Positions 1 to 7,100 of a stretch of 7,816 nt of DNA are shown one piece after another. The position numbers were made by a program, and so were the translations under genes. Below the pieces are notes generated by a model, which saw nothing but the letters and a program-made list of their open reading frames with translations, did no database searches and was not told the origin of the DNA. Position 1 is the first letter of the stretch; the number at the start of each line of letters is the position of its first letter. Location: positions 1-7,816 of the forward strand of contig JAJISG010000214.1 in the NCBI GenBank assembly GCA_022848835.1, written 5' to 3'. Source of the stretch: Thermoplasmatota archaeon. GTDB taxonomy: Archaea; Thermoplasmatota; Thermoplasmata; RBG-16-68-12; JAJISG01.

Positions 1-328
1 TATGACTCTCCACGGCCACTACCTGGAAGAGACCTGCCTTGATCTGCATGAAGGCGGAAGCCAAGCCGCAGATTCCGTCGCTAGTTATCGTGCAGACCGG
101 CCTCAGAACGCCTCCCAGCTGATCTGGGGTGAACTCATCGAATATGCTGAAGCCCTCCCAGTAGTCCTCTGCGCAGGTGATGAAGCTGTCTACATCTGTC
201 CGCGGGTCGACTCCAGCATCCTTGTAGGCCCTCAAGGCAGCCTCAAAGGTCAGCTCTTTCCAGGAAAACCGGTGGCTCTCGGGCGTGAAGCCTATGTGTC
301 CAACGCCCACGATTGCCACTCTAGTCAT
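1..328 (-). CDS. Thiolase-superfamily (acetyl-CoA acetyltransferase-like) protein, N-terminal part, cut by the left window edge
   Basis: Reading the minus strand from an ATG at 328 gives 109 uninterrupted residues that run off the left edge. The start MTRVAIVGVGHIGF, followed by SWKELTFEAALRAYKDAGVD and later by CAEDYWEGF, matches the N-terminus of archaeal thiolase-domain proteins. Residues 92-99 (AFMQIKAG) align with the helix after the nucleophile loop in canonical thiolases. Thiolases cleave or form acetoacetyl-CoA and longer 3-ketoacyl-CoAs in the cytoplasm. By eye the position of the nucleophilic Cys in the canonical CASGG motif is Thr82 in this protein (local sequence TSDGICG), with Cys79 and Cys87 nearby, so catalysis may differ or be lost. 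The ATG is chosen because it fits the family N-terminus and follows a GGGGAG Shine-Dalgarno-like site at 333-338. The C-terminal catalytic His and Cys lie outside the window. Membership in the superfamily is fairly secure; the exact reaction is not. Confidence 0.82.
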   Translation of the reverse strand, partial: MTRVAIVGVGHIGFTPESHRFSWKELTFEAALRAYKDAGVDPRTDVDSFITCAEDYWEGFSIFDEFTPDQLGGVLRPVCTITSDGICGLASAFMQIKAGLFQVVAVESH

Positions 329-332
329 GCCT

Positions 333-338
333 CTCCCC
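333..338 (-). promoter_or_regulatory. Shine-Dalgarno-like site of the thiolase-like gene
   Basis: The minus strand reads GGGGAG here, followed by a 4-nt spacer and the ATG at 328-326. It supports that start over any upstream extension of the open frame. Confidence 0.45.
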
Positions 339-373
339 GCAAAGCCTGCTACTCCCGCAAGATATGGTCTCCC

Positions 374-383
374 GATAAATAAC
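374..383 (-). promoter_or_regulatory. Candidate TATA box for the thiolase-like gene
   Basis: The minus strand reads GTTATTTATC, an AT-rich island in GC-rich surroundings and close to an archaeal TATA element. Its centre is about 50 nt upstream of the ATG at 328. A transcript starting about 25 nt downstream would carry a leader of roughly 25 nt containing the GGGGAG site. Judged by eye only. Confidence 0.35.
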
Positions 384-478
384 TTCCTTCCGTCCTTGAA
401 CTGGGCAGCTTCCTTGACCGACCCCGCTCTATGTTGCCTGCGGGTCCCTCTACTGGCGACCGGAGAAGTCGATTAAAC

Positions 479-486
479 CTATATAG
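479..486 (+). promoter_or_regulatory. Candidate TATA box directing a leaderless transcript of the exonuclease-like gene
   Basis: CTATATAG, preceded by the purine/A-rich GATTAAA at 471-477 that could act as a BRE, stands out in the intergenic region. The box centre lies about 25 nt from the GTG at 508, the usual archaeal TATA-to-start-site distance. No Shine-Dalgarno sequence lies in the intervening bases. Transcription would therefore begin at or very near the start codon. Confidence 0.5.
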
Positions 487-507
487 AGACCTCCACATCT
501 TCAAACA

Positions 508-1071
508 GTGACGGAGTACTACTTCGACATCGAGACAGAGGGGGAGGACCCCCTACAGGACAGAATCGTGACGATCCAGTTTCAGCAGCTGGAGAACGGC
601 AAACCCTTGGGCAACTTCAGCATCCTGGCGGAATGGGAGTGGGGAGAGAAGGAGATCATTCGTTCCATACTCGAGAAGGGGCTGATGGACGTGGGCTGGG
701 ACTTCGTACCCATCGGCAACAGGCTGAGTTTCGACATCACATTCATCGTGGAGAGAGCGGAGCGGCACAAGCTCCTCTCATGGGAGCTGGCTCAGCTCAA
801 ATTTTACTTTTTCAAGAAGCCCATGCTGGATCTCTGGCCCATCCTCGTACTGATGAACAGGGGCCGGTTCCAGGGCTCAAGCCTGACGAGATTCTCCCAG
901 AAGAAGGACTCGGGCGGCATAGTTCCCGCCCTGTACAAGAAGGGGGAATATGAGGAGATCCTTCGATACATCGAGGAAGAGAGGGAGGCCGTTCTAGATC
1001 TTTATCATGAGGTTGGGTCCGTCCTCTCCGCCCTGGGTGACCGACGACAGGCCCGCCTGAGTGAAGGCTGA
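508..1071 (+). CDS. RNase H-fold, DEDD-type 3'-5' exonuclease-like protein
   Basis: A 187-residue cytoplasmic protein with the order of motifs of DnaQ-like exonucleases. Motif I is Y5-F-D-I-E-T with acidic D7 and E9. Motif II is P68-I-G-N-R-L-S-F-D with N71 and D76. DLWPIL at 108-113 and SLTRFS at 125-130 fit the middle of the fold. The C-terminal helix has Y154 with E156, E157, E158 and E160, where the classic Y-x3-D would put an Asp; here Glu158 is the best candidate for the fourth ligand. It resembles the RNase_H_2/YprB-type group, which act on DNA or RNA 3' ends, but the substrate is unknown. The GTG start fits the leaderless promoter described above and places motif I at the very N-terminus, as usual for the group. 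The acyl-CoA dehydrogenase follows after 38 nt and may be cotranscribed, though no functional link is obvious. An inactive nucleic-acid-binding homologue is the alternative. Confidence 0.78.
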   Translation: MTEYYFDIETEGEDPLQDRIVTIQFQQLENGKPLGNFSILAEWEWGEKEIIRSILEKGLMDVGWDFVPIGNRLSFDITFIVERAERHKLLSWELAQLKFYFFKKPMLDLWPILVLMNRGRFQGSSLTRFSQKKDSGGIVPALYKKGEYEEILRYIEEEREAVLDLYHEVGSVLSALGDRRQARLSEG

Positions 1072-1096
1072 CCACACAAGCTCTGAGGGAAGAGAA

Positions 1097-1100
1097 GGAG
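1097..1100 (+). promoter_or_regulatory. Shine-Dalgarno site of the acyl-CoA dehydrogenase gene
   Basis: GGAG lies 9 nt before the ATG at 1110 and only 3 nt before the GTG at 1104. The spacing, and family N-termini that begin close to the EEQ motif, favour the ATG. The site shows the gene can be translated from inside a longer transcript. Confidence 0.45.
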
Positions 1101-1109
1101 CTGGTGACG

Positions 1110-2255
1110 ATGGAACTGAAGTTGAAGGAGGAGCAGAATCTCATCCGCAAGACGGTGAGGGACTTCGCTGAGAAGAGGGTCAGGCCTATCGCCCGAGAGC
1201 TCGATGCCAAGGCCCTCTTCCCACTGGAGACTGTCAAGGAGATTGGGCGATTGGGCCTACTGGGCATGGTTGTGCCTAAAGAGTACGGTGGCAACCTGAC
1301 GGACTCGATATCCTACTGCATCGCCGTGGAGGAACTCGCCAGAGTGGATGGGTCCCACGCCCTCATCATGGCGGCCCACAACTCCCTCTGCACCTCACAC
1401 ATCCTGCTGGCGGGCAGTGATGAACAGAGGAAGGCGTATCTTCCCAGACTGGCGACTGGAGAGTTCATAGGCGCCTGGGCCCTCACGGAGCCCTGGTCGG
1501 GCTCCGATGCCTCGTCGATGAAGTCGAGGGCGGTCAAGGAAGGGGACGAGTGGGTCCTAAACGGGACCAAGAACTTCTGTACCAACGCTCCTTATGCGGA
1601 CATCATAGTCGTCATGGCGATGACGGATCCCTCACTGGGATCCAAGGGGATAAGCGCATTTGCGGTGGGGCAGAACACGGCTGGGCTCACCATTGGGAAG
1701 GAGGAGGACAAACTGGGTGTACGGGCCTCCGCCACCTCTGAGGTCATCCTGGAGGACTGCAGGATCCCGGAGGAGGGCCTACTTGGAGAGCTGAACAGCG
1801 GATACCGCGATACCCTAAAGATTCTGGATGGTGGCCGCATCAGCATCGGTGCCATGGCCCTGGGAATTGCCCAGGGGGCCTTCGATGAGGCCCTTCGTTA
1901 CTCAAGGGAGAGGGCACAATTCAGCAAACCCATCTCAAGTTTCCAGGCCGTTCAGTTCTTGTTGGCGGACATGGCGACCCAGATCGAGGCCGCACGACTC
2001 CTGGTATATCGGGCCGCTTACCTCAAAGACGCCGGTCTCCGCTACAAGAAGGAGGCCTCCATGGCCAAACTGTACGCCTCGGAGGCAGCCATGAGGATAA
2101 CCACAAAAGCCATCCAGATCCATGGGGGATATGGATTCATCAAGGACTACCCCGTGGAGAGGATGTTCAGGGATGCAAAACTTTGCGAGATTGGCGAGGG
2201 GACCAGTGAGATTCAGAGACTAGTAATCGCCCGGGAGATCTTCGGTGTGGACTGA
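1110..2255 (+). CDS. Acyl-CoA dehydrogenase (FAD-dependent, short/medium-chain type)
   Basis: This 381-residue enzyme catalyses alpha,beta-dehydrogenation of an acyl-CoA thioester with FAD, normally passing electrons to electron-transfer flavoprotein in the cytoplasm. The length is normal for the family and the protein looks complete. Both family signatures are present: [10 protein letters not shown] at 124-133 (flavin/substrate site) and Q336-IHGGYGF onward with R and D at the expected spacing. The FAD-binding R-x-Q-F-x-P segment is at 268-273. The catalytic base is Glu363 in GEGTSEIQR; the residue before it is Gly where SCAD and MCAD have Tyr. The N-terminus, [19 protein letters not shown], is typical. 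I chose ATG 1110 because of its spacing to GGAG; GTG 1104 would add two residues. Chain-length or branched-chain specificity cannot be read from the sequence. The neighbouring thiolase-like gene suggests fatty-acid or branched-chain acyl-CoA degradation. Confidence 0.95.
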   Translation: MELKLKEEQNLIRKTVRDFAEKRVRPIARELDAKALFPLETVKEIGRLGLLGMVVPKEYGGNLTDSISYCIAVEELARVDGSHALIMAAHNSLCTSHILLAGSDEQRKAYLPRLATGEFIGAWALTEPWSGSDASSMKSRAVKEGDEWVLNGTKNFCTNAPYADIIVVMAMTDPSLGSKGISAFAVGQNTAGLTIGKEEDKLGVRASATSEVILEDCRIPEEGLLGELNSGYRDTLKILDGGRISIGAMALGIAQGAFDEALRYSRERAQFSKPISSFQAVQFLLADMATQIEAARLLVYRAAYLKDAGLRYKKEASMAKLYASEAAMRITTKAIQIHGGYGFIKDYPVERMFRDAKLCEIGEGTSEIQRLVIAREIFGVD

Positions 2256-2337
2256 ACCGGAGTTACGACTTGGTCTCTGATCCTTCTATTGCGCGTTCTG
2301 GTCAGACAGGAGGCAGACGATCGGAAGAGCCCCTTCC

Positions 2338-3387
2338 CTAACTTCCGAGGTATGCTTCTAGGGCCTCGAGACCGATCTGCGCCATCGCAGTCTCCCTATG
2401 AATCTTGAATCCCAGTCTCTGGTTTATCGATAACATTGGGGCGTTGGATGTCGCGTTTGTTGTAGTTATGACCTTTACCTGAGGGAATTCCCGGCGAACT
2501 CTCAAGAGCATCGCCGCCTTCAGCCACTTCCCCAATCCGCTTCCTCGAAATGGCTCCTTCACGCCAGTCAACCCCTGTTGAATCATCGTCTCTCTATCGG
2601 GCCAGTGGATCATCTCGGTAAGCCCCGAGATCTGCCCTTTAGCCTCTCGAGTTATCGCCGTGAGCCATGTACCCCCAACATCCTCGATTCTCGCTTCCCG
2701 GACTCTGAACGATTCAGGCGTGTGGATGATGTCATTCACGTCTAGGTCATCTAAGGGCACCTGATTGGCTGTCTCCTTGTAAATCTCGCTGTAATCTACG
2801 ATGATAGATTCATCGATCCGATTCGTAAACCATTGAAGGGTTGAATAGGGGGACCGCGTAGGACCTTCCTCGGCCCAACGCTCAACCATCTGCCACTCTA
2901 CTCGATCCAGGAAGAGTCTGTTTTCCTGGCCCTTCAAGGCGACCTGCGCGTTGATGGCTCTGATAAATGCCATCCCGTCCTCTTCGAAACAGCTGGAGAG
3001 GATCACCTCCTTCCCGTGTTCCTTCGCGAGCTTGGCGGCCTCTGCCAGTATCGTCCGACCCACGCCCCGCCTTCGAGAACTCCTCAGAACCTCGAGTTCG
3101 ACGTAGGCGAGATGCTTGTTTGCATGATAACTAGGCGACTCCTCCCTGAAGGTGTAATAATCCAACGAGCCAATCTGCCCGCTAGGTTGGGCGGCATCCA
3201 CGACGGCGAATCGAGAGATCTTCACATGAGGGTCTGGGCGCTTCATCAGTTTTTCCGTCGTCGTGTCTTCTGCTATAGGGTCCTTCGGATCTGTTTCCTC
3301 ATGCCTGACGCGTCTATATGCATGAAACCTTGCCCACTCTCGCTCGGTGGCCGCTTCGGGCTCGAACGGGATGATTTCAATATTCAT
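2338..3387 (-). CDS. Tandem GNAT-family N-acetyltransferase (two GNAT domains)
   Basis: The 349-residue product contains two GCN5-related acetyltransferase domains. The first (about residues 1-175) carries the acetyl-CoA pyrophosphate loop R105-R-R-G-V-G-R followed by the expected helix. The second (about 225-349) carries R281-G-S-G-L-G-K and then NATSNAPMLSINQRLGF at 311-327, a block typical of tandem GNATs. Such enzymes transfer an acetyl group from acetyl-CoA to an amine; the substrate here is unknown. The open frame extends 75 codons further upstream, but that part has low-complexity, non-domain sequence and overlaps the divergent gene, so ATG 3387 (MNIEIIPFEPEA) is preferred. No Shine-Dalgarno precedes it; a weak AT-rich stretch lies about 25 nt upstream, consistent with a leaderless transcript. 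Codons such as GAA, GAT, CAT and TAT look commoner than in the flanking genes. That could mean recent transfer, but I have not counted them. Confidence 0.88.
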   Translation of the reverse strand: MNIEIIPFEPEAATEREWARFHAYRRVRHEETDPKDPIAEDTTTEKLMKRPDPHVKISRFAVVDAAQPSGQIGSLDYYTFREESPSYHANKHLAYVELEVLRSSRRRGVGRTILAEAAKLAKEHGKEVILSSCFEEDGMAFIRAINAQVALKGQENRLFLDRVEWQMVERWAEEGPTRSPYSTLQWFTNRIDESIIVDYSEIYKETANQVPLDDLDVNDIIHTPESFRVREARIEDVGGTWLTAITREAKGQISGLTEMIHWPDRETMIQQGLTGVKEPFRGSGLGKWLKAAMLLRVRREFPQVKVITTTNATSNAPMLSINQRLGFKIHRETAMAQIGLEALEAYLGS

Positions 3388-3523
3388 CGTGGCGACAGCA
3401 ATTCCTGTGTATCTAATCTTTGGTGTTTCCTGTGACAATCTGGGATGGGATCCGAGTAATGGGGACTGCTCGCATCTGAAACCGGATCCCAGGGTAACCC
3501 AAGGCTGATATCCCTTCAAGTTC
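3388..3523. promoter_or_regulatory. Divergent intergenic region between the GNAT and SWIM-type genes
   Basis: 136 nt separate the two divergent starts. The GNAT side has a weak AT-rich element around 3405-3418 (minus strand TTAGATAC core) about 25 nt before ATG 3387. The SWIM side has TGATATC near 3506-3512, which would place a start site near 3535. Both promoter assignments are weak. The region also holds the inverted repeat listed separately. Confidence 0.35.
3446..3491. repeat. Perfect 9-bp inverted repeat in the divergent intergenic region
   Basis: TGGGATCCG at 3446-3454 is exactly complementary to CGGATCCCA at 3483-3491, with a 28-nt spacer. A second register, CTGGGAT at 3440-3446, pairs with ATCCCAG at 3486-3492. 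The palindrome GGGTAACCC at 3492-3500 adjoins the right arm. The position suggests an operator or looped regulatory element, but no regulator is known. Confidence 0.4.
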
Positions 3524-4159
3524 ATGACGGGCGTGATGACCGTGGGTAAGGTCCCCGATAGGAAGCCGGAGGGCAGGGAGGGGCCTCCTGAAAGATATCC
3601 CAAGGATTCCAAGCATTACGCTGACCCCCTCAATTGGAAGTACCCCGTGCACACACCCTTCCATGCCCGGGCCGCCCGAAGGTACTTCGACAACCCTCTC
3701 AATCGGGCGAAGTACACTGAGGAGGAACAGGACTACATCGACTGGATGATCGATGAGGCCCTGCTCAGATTCGGGGTGGTGGAGGGAAGATCTCTGGAGG
3801 ACAGGGTGGTTCCCTTCGAGAAGGACCTGGAGGAGATGGACCTGGAGGACCTCCTGGTATTCTTTCTCGGAAAGGACCGACTCAGGAGGGCTATGAAGAT
3901 CGAAGAGGTCTCTCTATCCCGGAAGGAAGAGATGATAGAGGGAAAGGTCAAGAACTACCCCCTTCGGCTCGACCTCGGGGACAAGAGGATCGTGCACAGC
4001 TGTCCTGACTGGGAGAGAAGGTCGGGCGGAGGCCTCTTCTGTAAGCACGTCGGGGCAGCCTTCCTCAAGCTATCCGAGATGGAGGCCCTCCAGATCCTCA
4101 AGAAATTGGTGATTGAGAGGGACAGGTGGATCTTCCAGATGGAACCGGAAGTGGGCTAA
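3524..4159 (+). CDS. SWIM-type zinc-finger protein with an N-terminal DUF6582-like segment
   Basis: A 211-residue protein. Residues 33-84 (ADPLNWKYPVHTPFHARAA onward, then NRAKYTEEEQ) resemble a short conserved helical segment I recall from DUF6582/phage-associated proteins; this match is from memory. The middle (95-140) is strongly charged with many Glu/Asp and Lys/Arg. Residues 156-182 hold a SWIM-like zinc site, H158-S-C160, then 12 residues, then C173-K-H175, followed by the usual hydrophobic helix VGAAFLKL. Canonical SWIM is CxC...CxH, so the first ligand is His here. SWIM domains bind DNA or protein partners. ATG 3524 is the first in-frame start; ATG 3536 is an alternative that fits the weak TATA spacing better. 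The stop overlaps the stop of the convergent TPR gene by 4 nt. The zinc site is convincing, but the cellular role is unknown. Confidence 0.82.
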   Translation: MTGVMTVGKVPDRKPEGREGPPERYPKDSKHYADPLNWKYPVHTPFHARAARRYFDNPLNRAKYTEEEQDYIDWMIDEALLRFGVVEGRSLEDRVVPFEKDLEEMDLEDLLVFFLGKDRLRRAMKIEEVSLSRKEEMIEGKVKNYPLRLDLGDKRIVHSCPDWERRSGGGLFCKHVGAAFLKLSEMEALQILKKLVIERDRWIFQMEPEVG

Positions 4160-7100
4160 TCCCTGGCCCCGCTGTCTGCGTATCCCTTCCCTGTGTGCTC
4201 TCGAAAGGTCCCGGAAACAGGGTGCAGGCAGACGGGGCATCTGCCTCCCATGATACAGGCGCTACAGAGGTACTGGCCACACAAGTGCTGGTATATGCCG
4301 GCCGCGCCATGCCTCCTGCACGCACGCTGCACCGTCCTGGCATCAGCACCGGAGGGAGGACGATCGTCCGATCTCTCCTGCTCAGTCAGCGGTTCGAAGA
4401 TCCGCAGGGCTCCTTCCAGCCTCTTGGCCTCGTACGCCCCTATTCTCAACGCTCTGGCCAGCGACAGCGCATCCCACTCCTCTTTTGGAACCTCCAAGGC
4501 CAACTTCATGAGACGCTCCATCCCTGGGGCCTGTTCCTCTGAGAGCTCCAGCGTGAGAACTCCCTGCATGTACTCGAGGACTCTCCTCACGTGGTAGAGA
4601 TCCAAATCCGGGAACTCCTGAATCACCTCGTAGAAGCGAGGTAAGCCAACCGATGCGGCCGATATCGTCGAGAGGACATCTCGGGATAGGGCCTCAAGAC
4701 TCCGGAGCTCGCCCTCGGGGAGGGAGAGGACGTCCAGAGGCTCTGGCTCGTTCACATAACCGGTGACCTCATCCAAGAGGTCAACGGGAACATTGCAGTA
4801 TTTGAAGACCTCTTCTCTGGTTGCAGGGCGAGAGTTCACAGCCTCGAACTCTAGAATCCTCCATGCAAACGCCTTGACCCTCTCTCCCCGTTGTGTCTCA
4901 TCTACGCGCCTGCCACCTTGCAGCGCCTCGTCCAAAGTGGGGTTCGAGGAGAGGGCCCTCTGATACGAGTCCCGGGCCTCCTCGTACATACCAAGCTCCA
5001 GGTAGGCGTCGCCCGTGGCACAGAGAGAGTCTGCGTCCTTCGGCCTGATCTCCAGGGCGACGGAATAGGACTGCATCGCATCTTGCCAACGCCCAAGCTT
5101 CCCGCAGAGGCGCCCTCTACCCTTCCACAGTTCGGCATCCCTCGGGTCTATCTCTATGGCCTGATCATAAGAGGCAAGGGAGGCCCCCTCCTGTCCCAAT
5201 GCCATGTAGAGGTCTGAACATCTCAGCCAGACTTTCTTCGATGGGAGGGACCCGCCAGCCACCATTTCGAGGGCATCGAGGGCCTCCTCGTTCTGACCGA
5301 GGGCCGCCAGGACCTCTGCCTTGAGCATCCAGATCTCCTTGTCTCCGCCTCTCCTGCCGGAAACGGCCTCGAGATGTTGGAGAGCCTCATGGTGTCTACC
5401 CAGATTCAGAAGAAGGGAGCCCTTGGAGGTGAGAAGGTCCGCCTCATCCGGATGGCTAGAAAGGGCGTCCTCCACGATCCTCAGACCCTCTTCGGCCCTC
5501 CCAAGATGCAAGAGTGCAATGCCCTTCTTAGCCAGTACAGCGGGATCTGACCCGCCATAGTAGAGGGCCTGGTTGAGACTCCGCAGGGCCTCCTCCCACC
5601 TACTCCCCTCAAGAAGCACTCGGGCCTTCCAGTAGTGGGAGCTCGGATCAGACGAGGACTGATCTAACAGGGCCTCGATGGACCTGATGGCCTCCTCGAA
5701 CCTGTTCAGATGAGCCAGGCTTAGTGCCCTGCCCTTCAGGGCCTCGACGTCATCCGGGATCAGGGCCAGAGCCGTATTGAATGCAGTGAGAGCATCCTCA
5801 TGTCTCTCCAGCCCGGCCAAGGCTTCGCCTCTCATCCTCGATGCCCGGCTATTACTCCTATACCTGGAGATCACCTCGTCACAAACCTGGAGGGCTTCCT
5901 GGTAGTCCCCCAACGTGACCATCACTTTGGCCTCTTCCAGTTTCGGGGCCGGATCGTCAGGGTTGAGCCTGGATGCCCTCTTGAGGCACTCCAGGGCCTC
6001 TGTCGTCAAGTCGATGGAAGCAGCAAGGGATGCCCTGAGGATCCATGCTTGAGTGTCGTCTCGGAGGACCTGGGTCAAGGCGATTGAAGATTCATAAGCC
6101 TCCCTGGTGCGTCTGAGCTCACCGAGGCAGTGTATCCTAGCGCGTAGGAGTTCTGAATCGTTCTCGCCGTGTAACATTCCATCACCCAATGCCCTGAGAG
6201 CCTCGTCGTAGTCCCCCAATTTCATCAGGCATTCGGCCATTCTGAGCCTCGCAGAGTCCTCCCCCGGCTGCACCTCCAGGACCCTCTCGAAGAAGTGTAG
6301 GGCGTCCTGAGGCTTATCATCTCGAAACAGGGCCATGCCCAGTGCCAACAATTCCCTGCTCTCTCCCTTCAACTCCACCGCCCTCTCAAGGCACTCAATG
6401 GCCTCCTTCAGGCCGTTTGACTCCTGCAGTGAGAGACCTCTATAGTACCAACATTCGGGATCCTCATGAATCTCTAGCGCCCTCTCGAAGGCGGTTTCAG
6501 CCTCACGATAGGATCTGAGGGTGAATAGGCAGACCGCGGATCCCTTCCAAGCCTCGAAATTTCCTTCATCTGCTGAAATAGCCTTCTCGTATGTTCTCAG
6601 AGCGCCCCCTGGTCTTCCCTGATCCGAGAAGAGCTTCGCCTTCAAGAGGAGGAGCCCTACATTGCCCGGTAACTCCCTGAGACCCCTATCACAAGCGCGG
6701 AGCGCAAGCTTGACCTTTCCGAGCTTAGCCGCTGCTTGAATCAATTCAAGGTGGGCTTCCTCGGACTTCGGATCGAGTCTCGCAATATGCTCGCAGCAAG
6801 CATGCAGCGCTTTCGATGGACCAAAACTCTTCAATATGTCCCTCCTAGATTGTAGGAGTTCAATGTCGGGATGCAGTCTCGCAGCCTTCGTCAGGGCCTT
6901 GAGGGCCTCCTCTCTTCTATTCATGCCGTTAAGGGCCATGCCTTCGTACCGAAGGGCGTCATAATCCCGAGGATGCGCCTCAAGGATGCAGCGACTAGCC
7001 CTGAGGGCAATCTTCCAGAATTTGGCCTTCGAGGCTAGCTCCGCGGCACTAGCATAGACATCAGAGTCATTATGGCCTGCATCGACCACGCCCTCCAGCA

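Noticed and set aside
2..382. 126-residue plus-strand open frame at the left edge
   Set aside because: It is antisense to the thiolase-like gene, whose minus-strand translation matches a known family; the plus-strand product shows no recognisable motifs.
812..1294. 160-residue minus-strand open frame across the exonuclease/dehydrogenase junction
   Set aside because: It overlaps two well-supported genes in antisense, and its product is a low-complexity Ser/Pro/Arg mix typical of shadow frames in GC-rich DNA.
2323..2337. Hairpin GGAAG-AGCCC-CTTCC just past the GNAT stop, as a terminator
   Set aside because: The stem is only 5 bp and no T-run follows on either strand, so I see no terminator in the 82-nt gap between the convergent dehydrogenase and GNAT genes.
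3016..3435. 139-residue plus-strand open frame inside the GNAT gene
   Set aside because: It is antisense to the conserved acetyl-CoA-binding region and its translation has no recognisable features.
3388..3612. 75-codon N-terminal extension of the GNAT gene
   Set aside because: The extension lacks domain-like sequence, crosses the intergenic inverted repeat and overlaps the start of the SWIM-type gene; MNIEIIPFEPEA at 3387 begins the first GNAT domain.
4126..4597. Two plus-strand open frames over the zinc-cluster end of the TPR gene
   Set aside because: Both lie antisense to the conserved Cys/His cluster and the helical segment, and neither has recognisable motifs.
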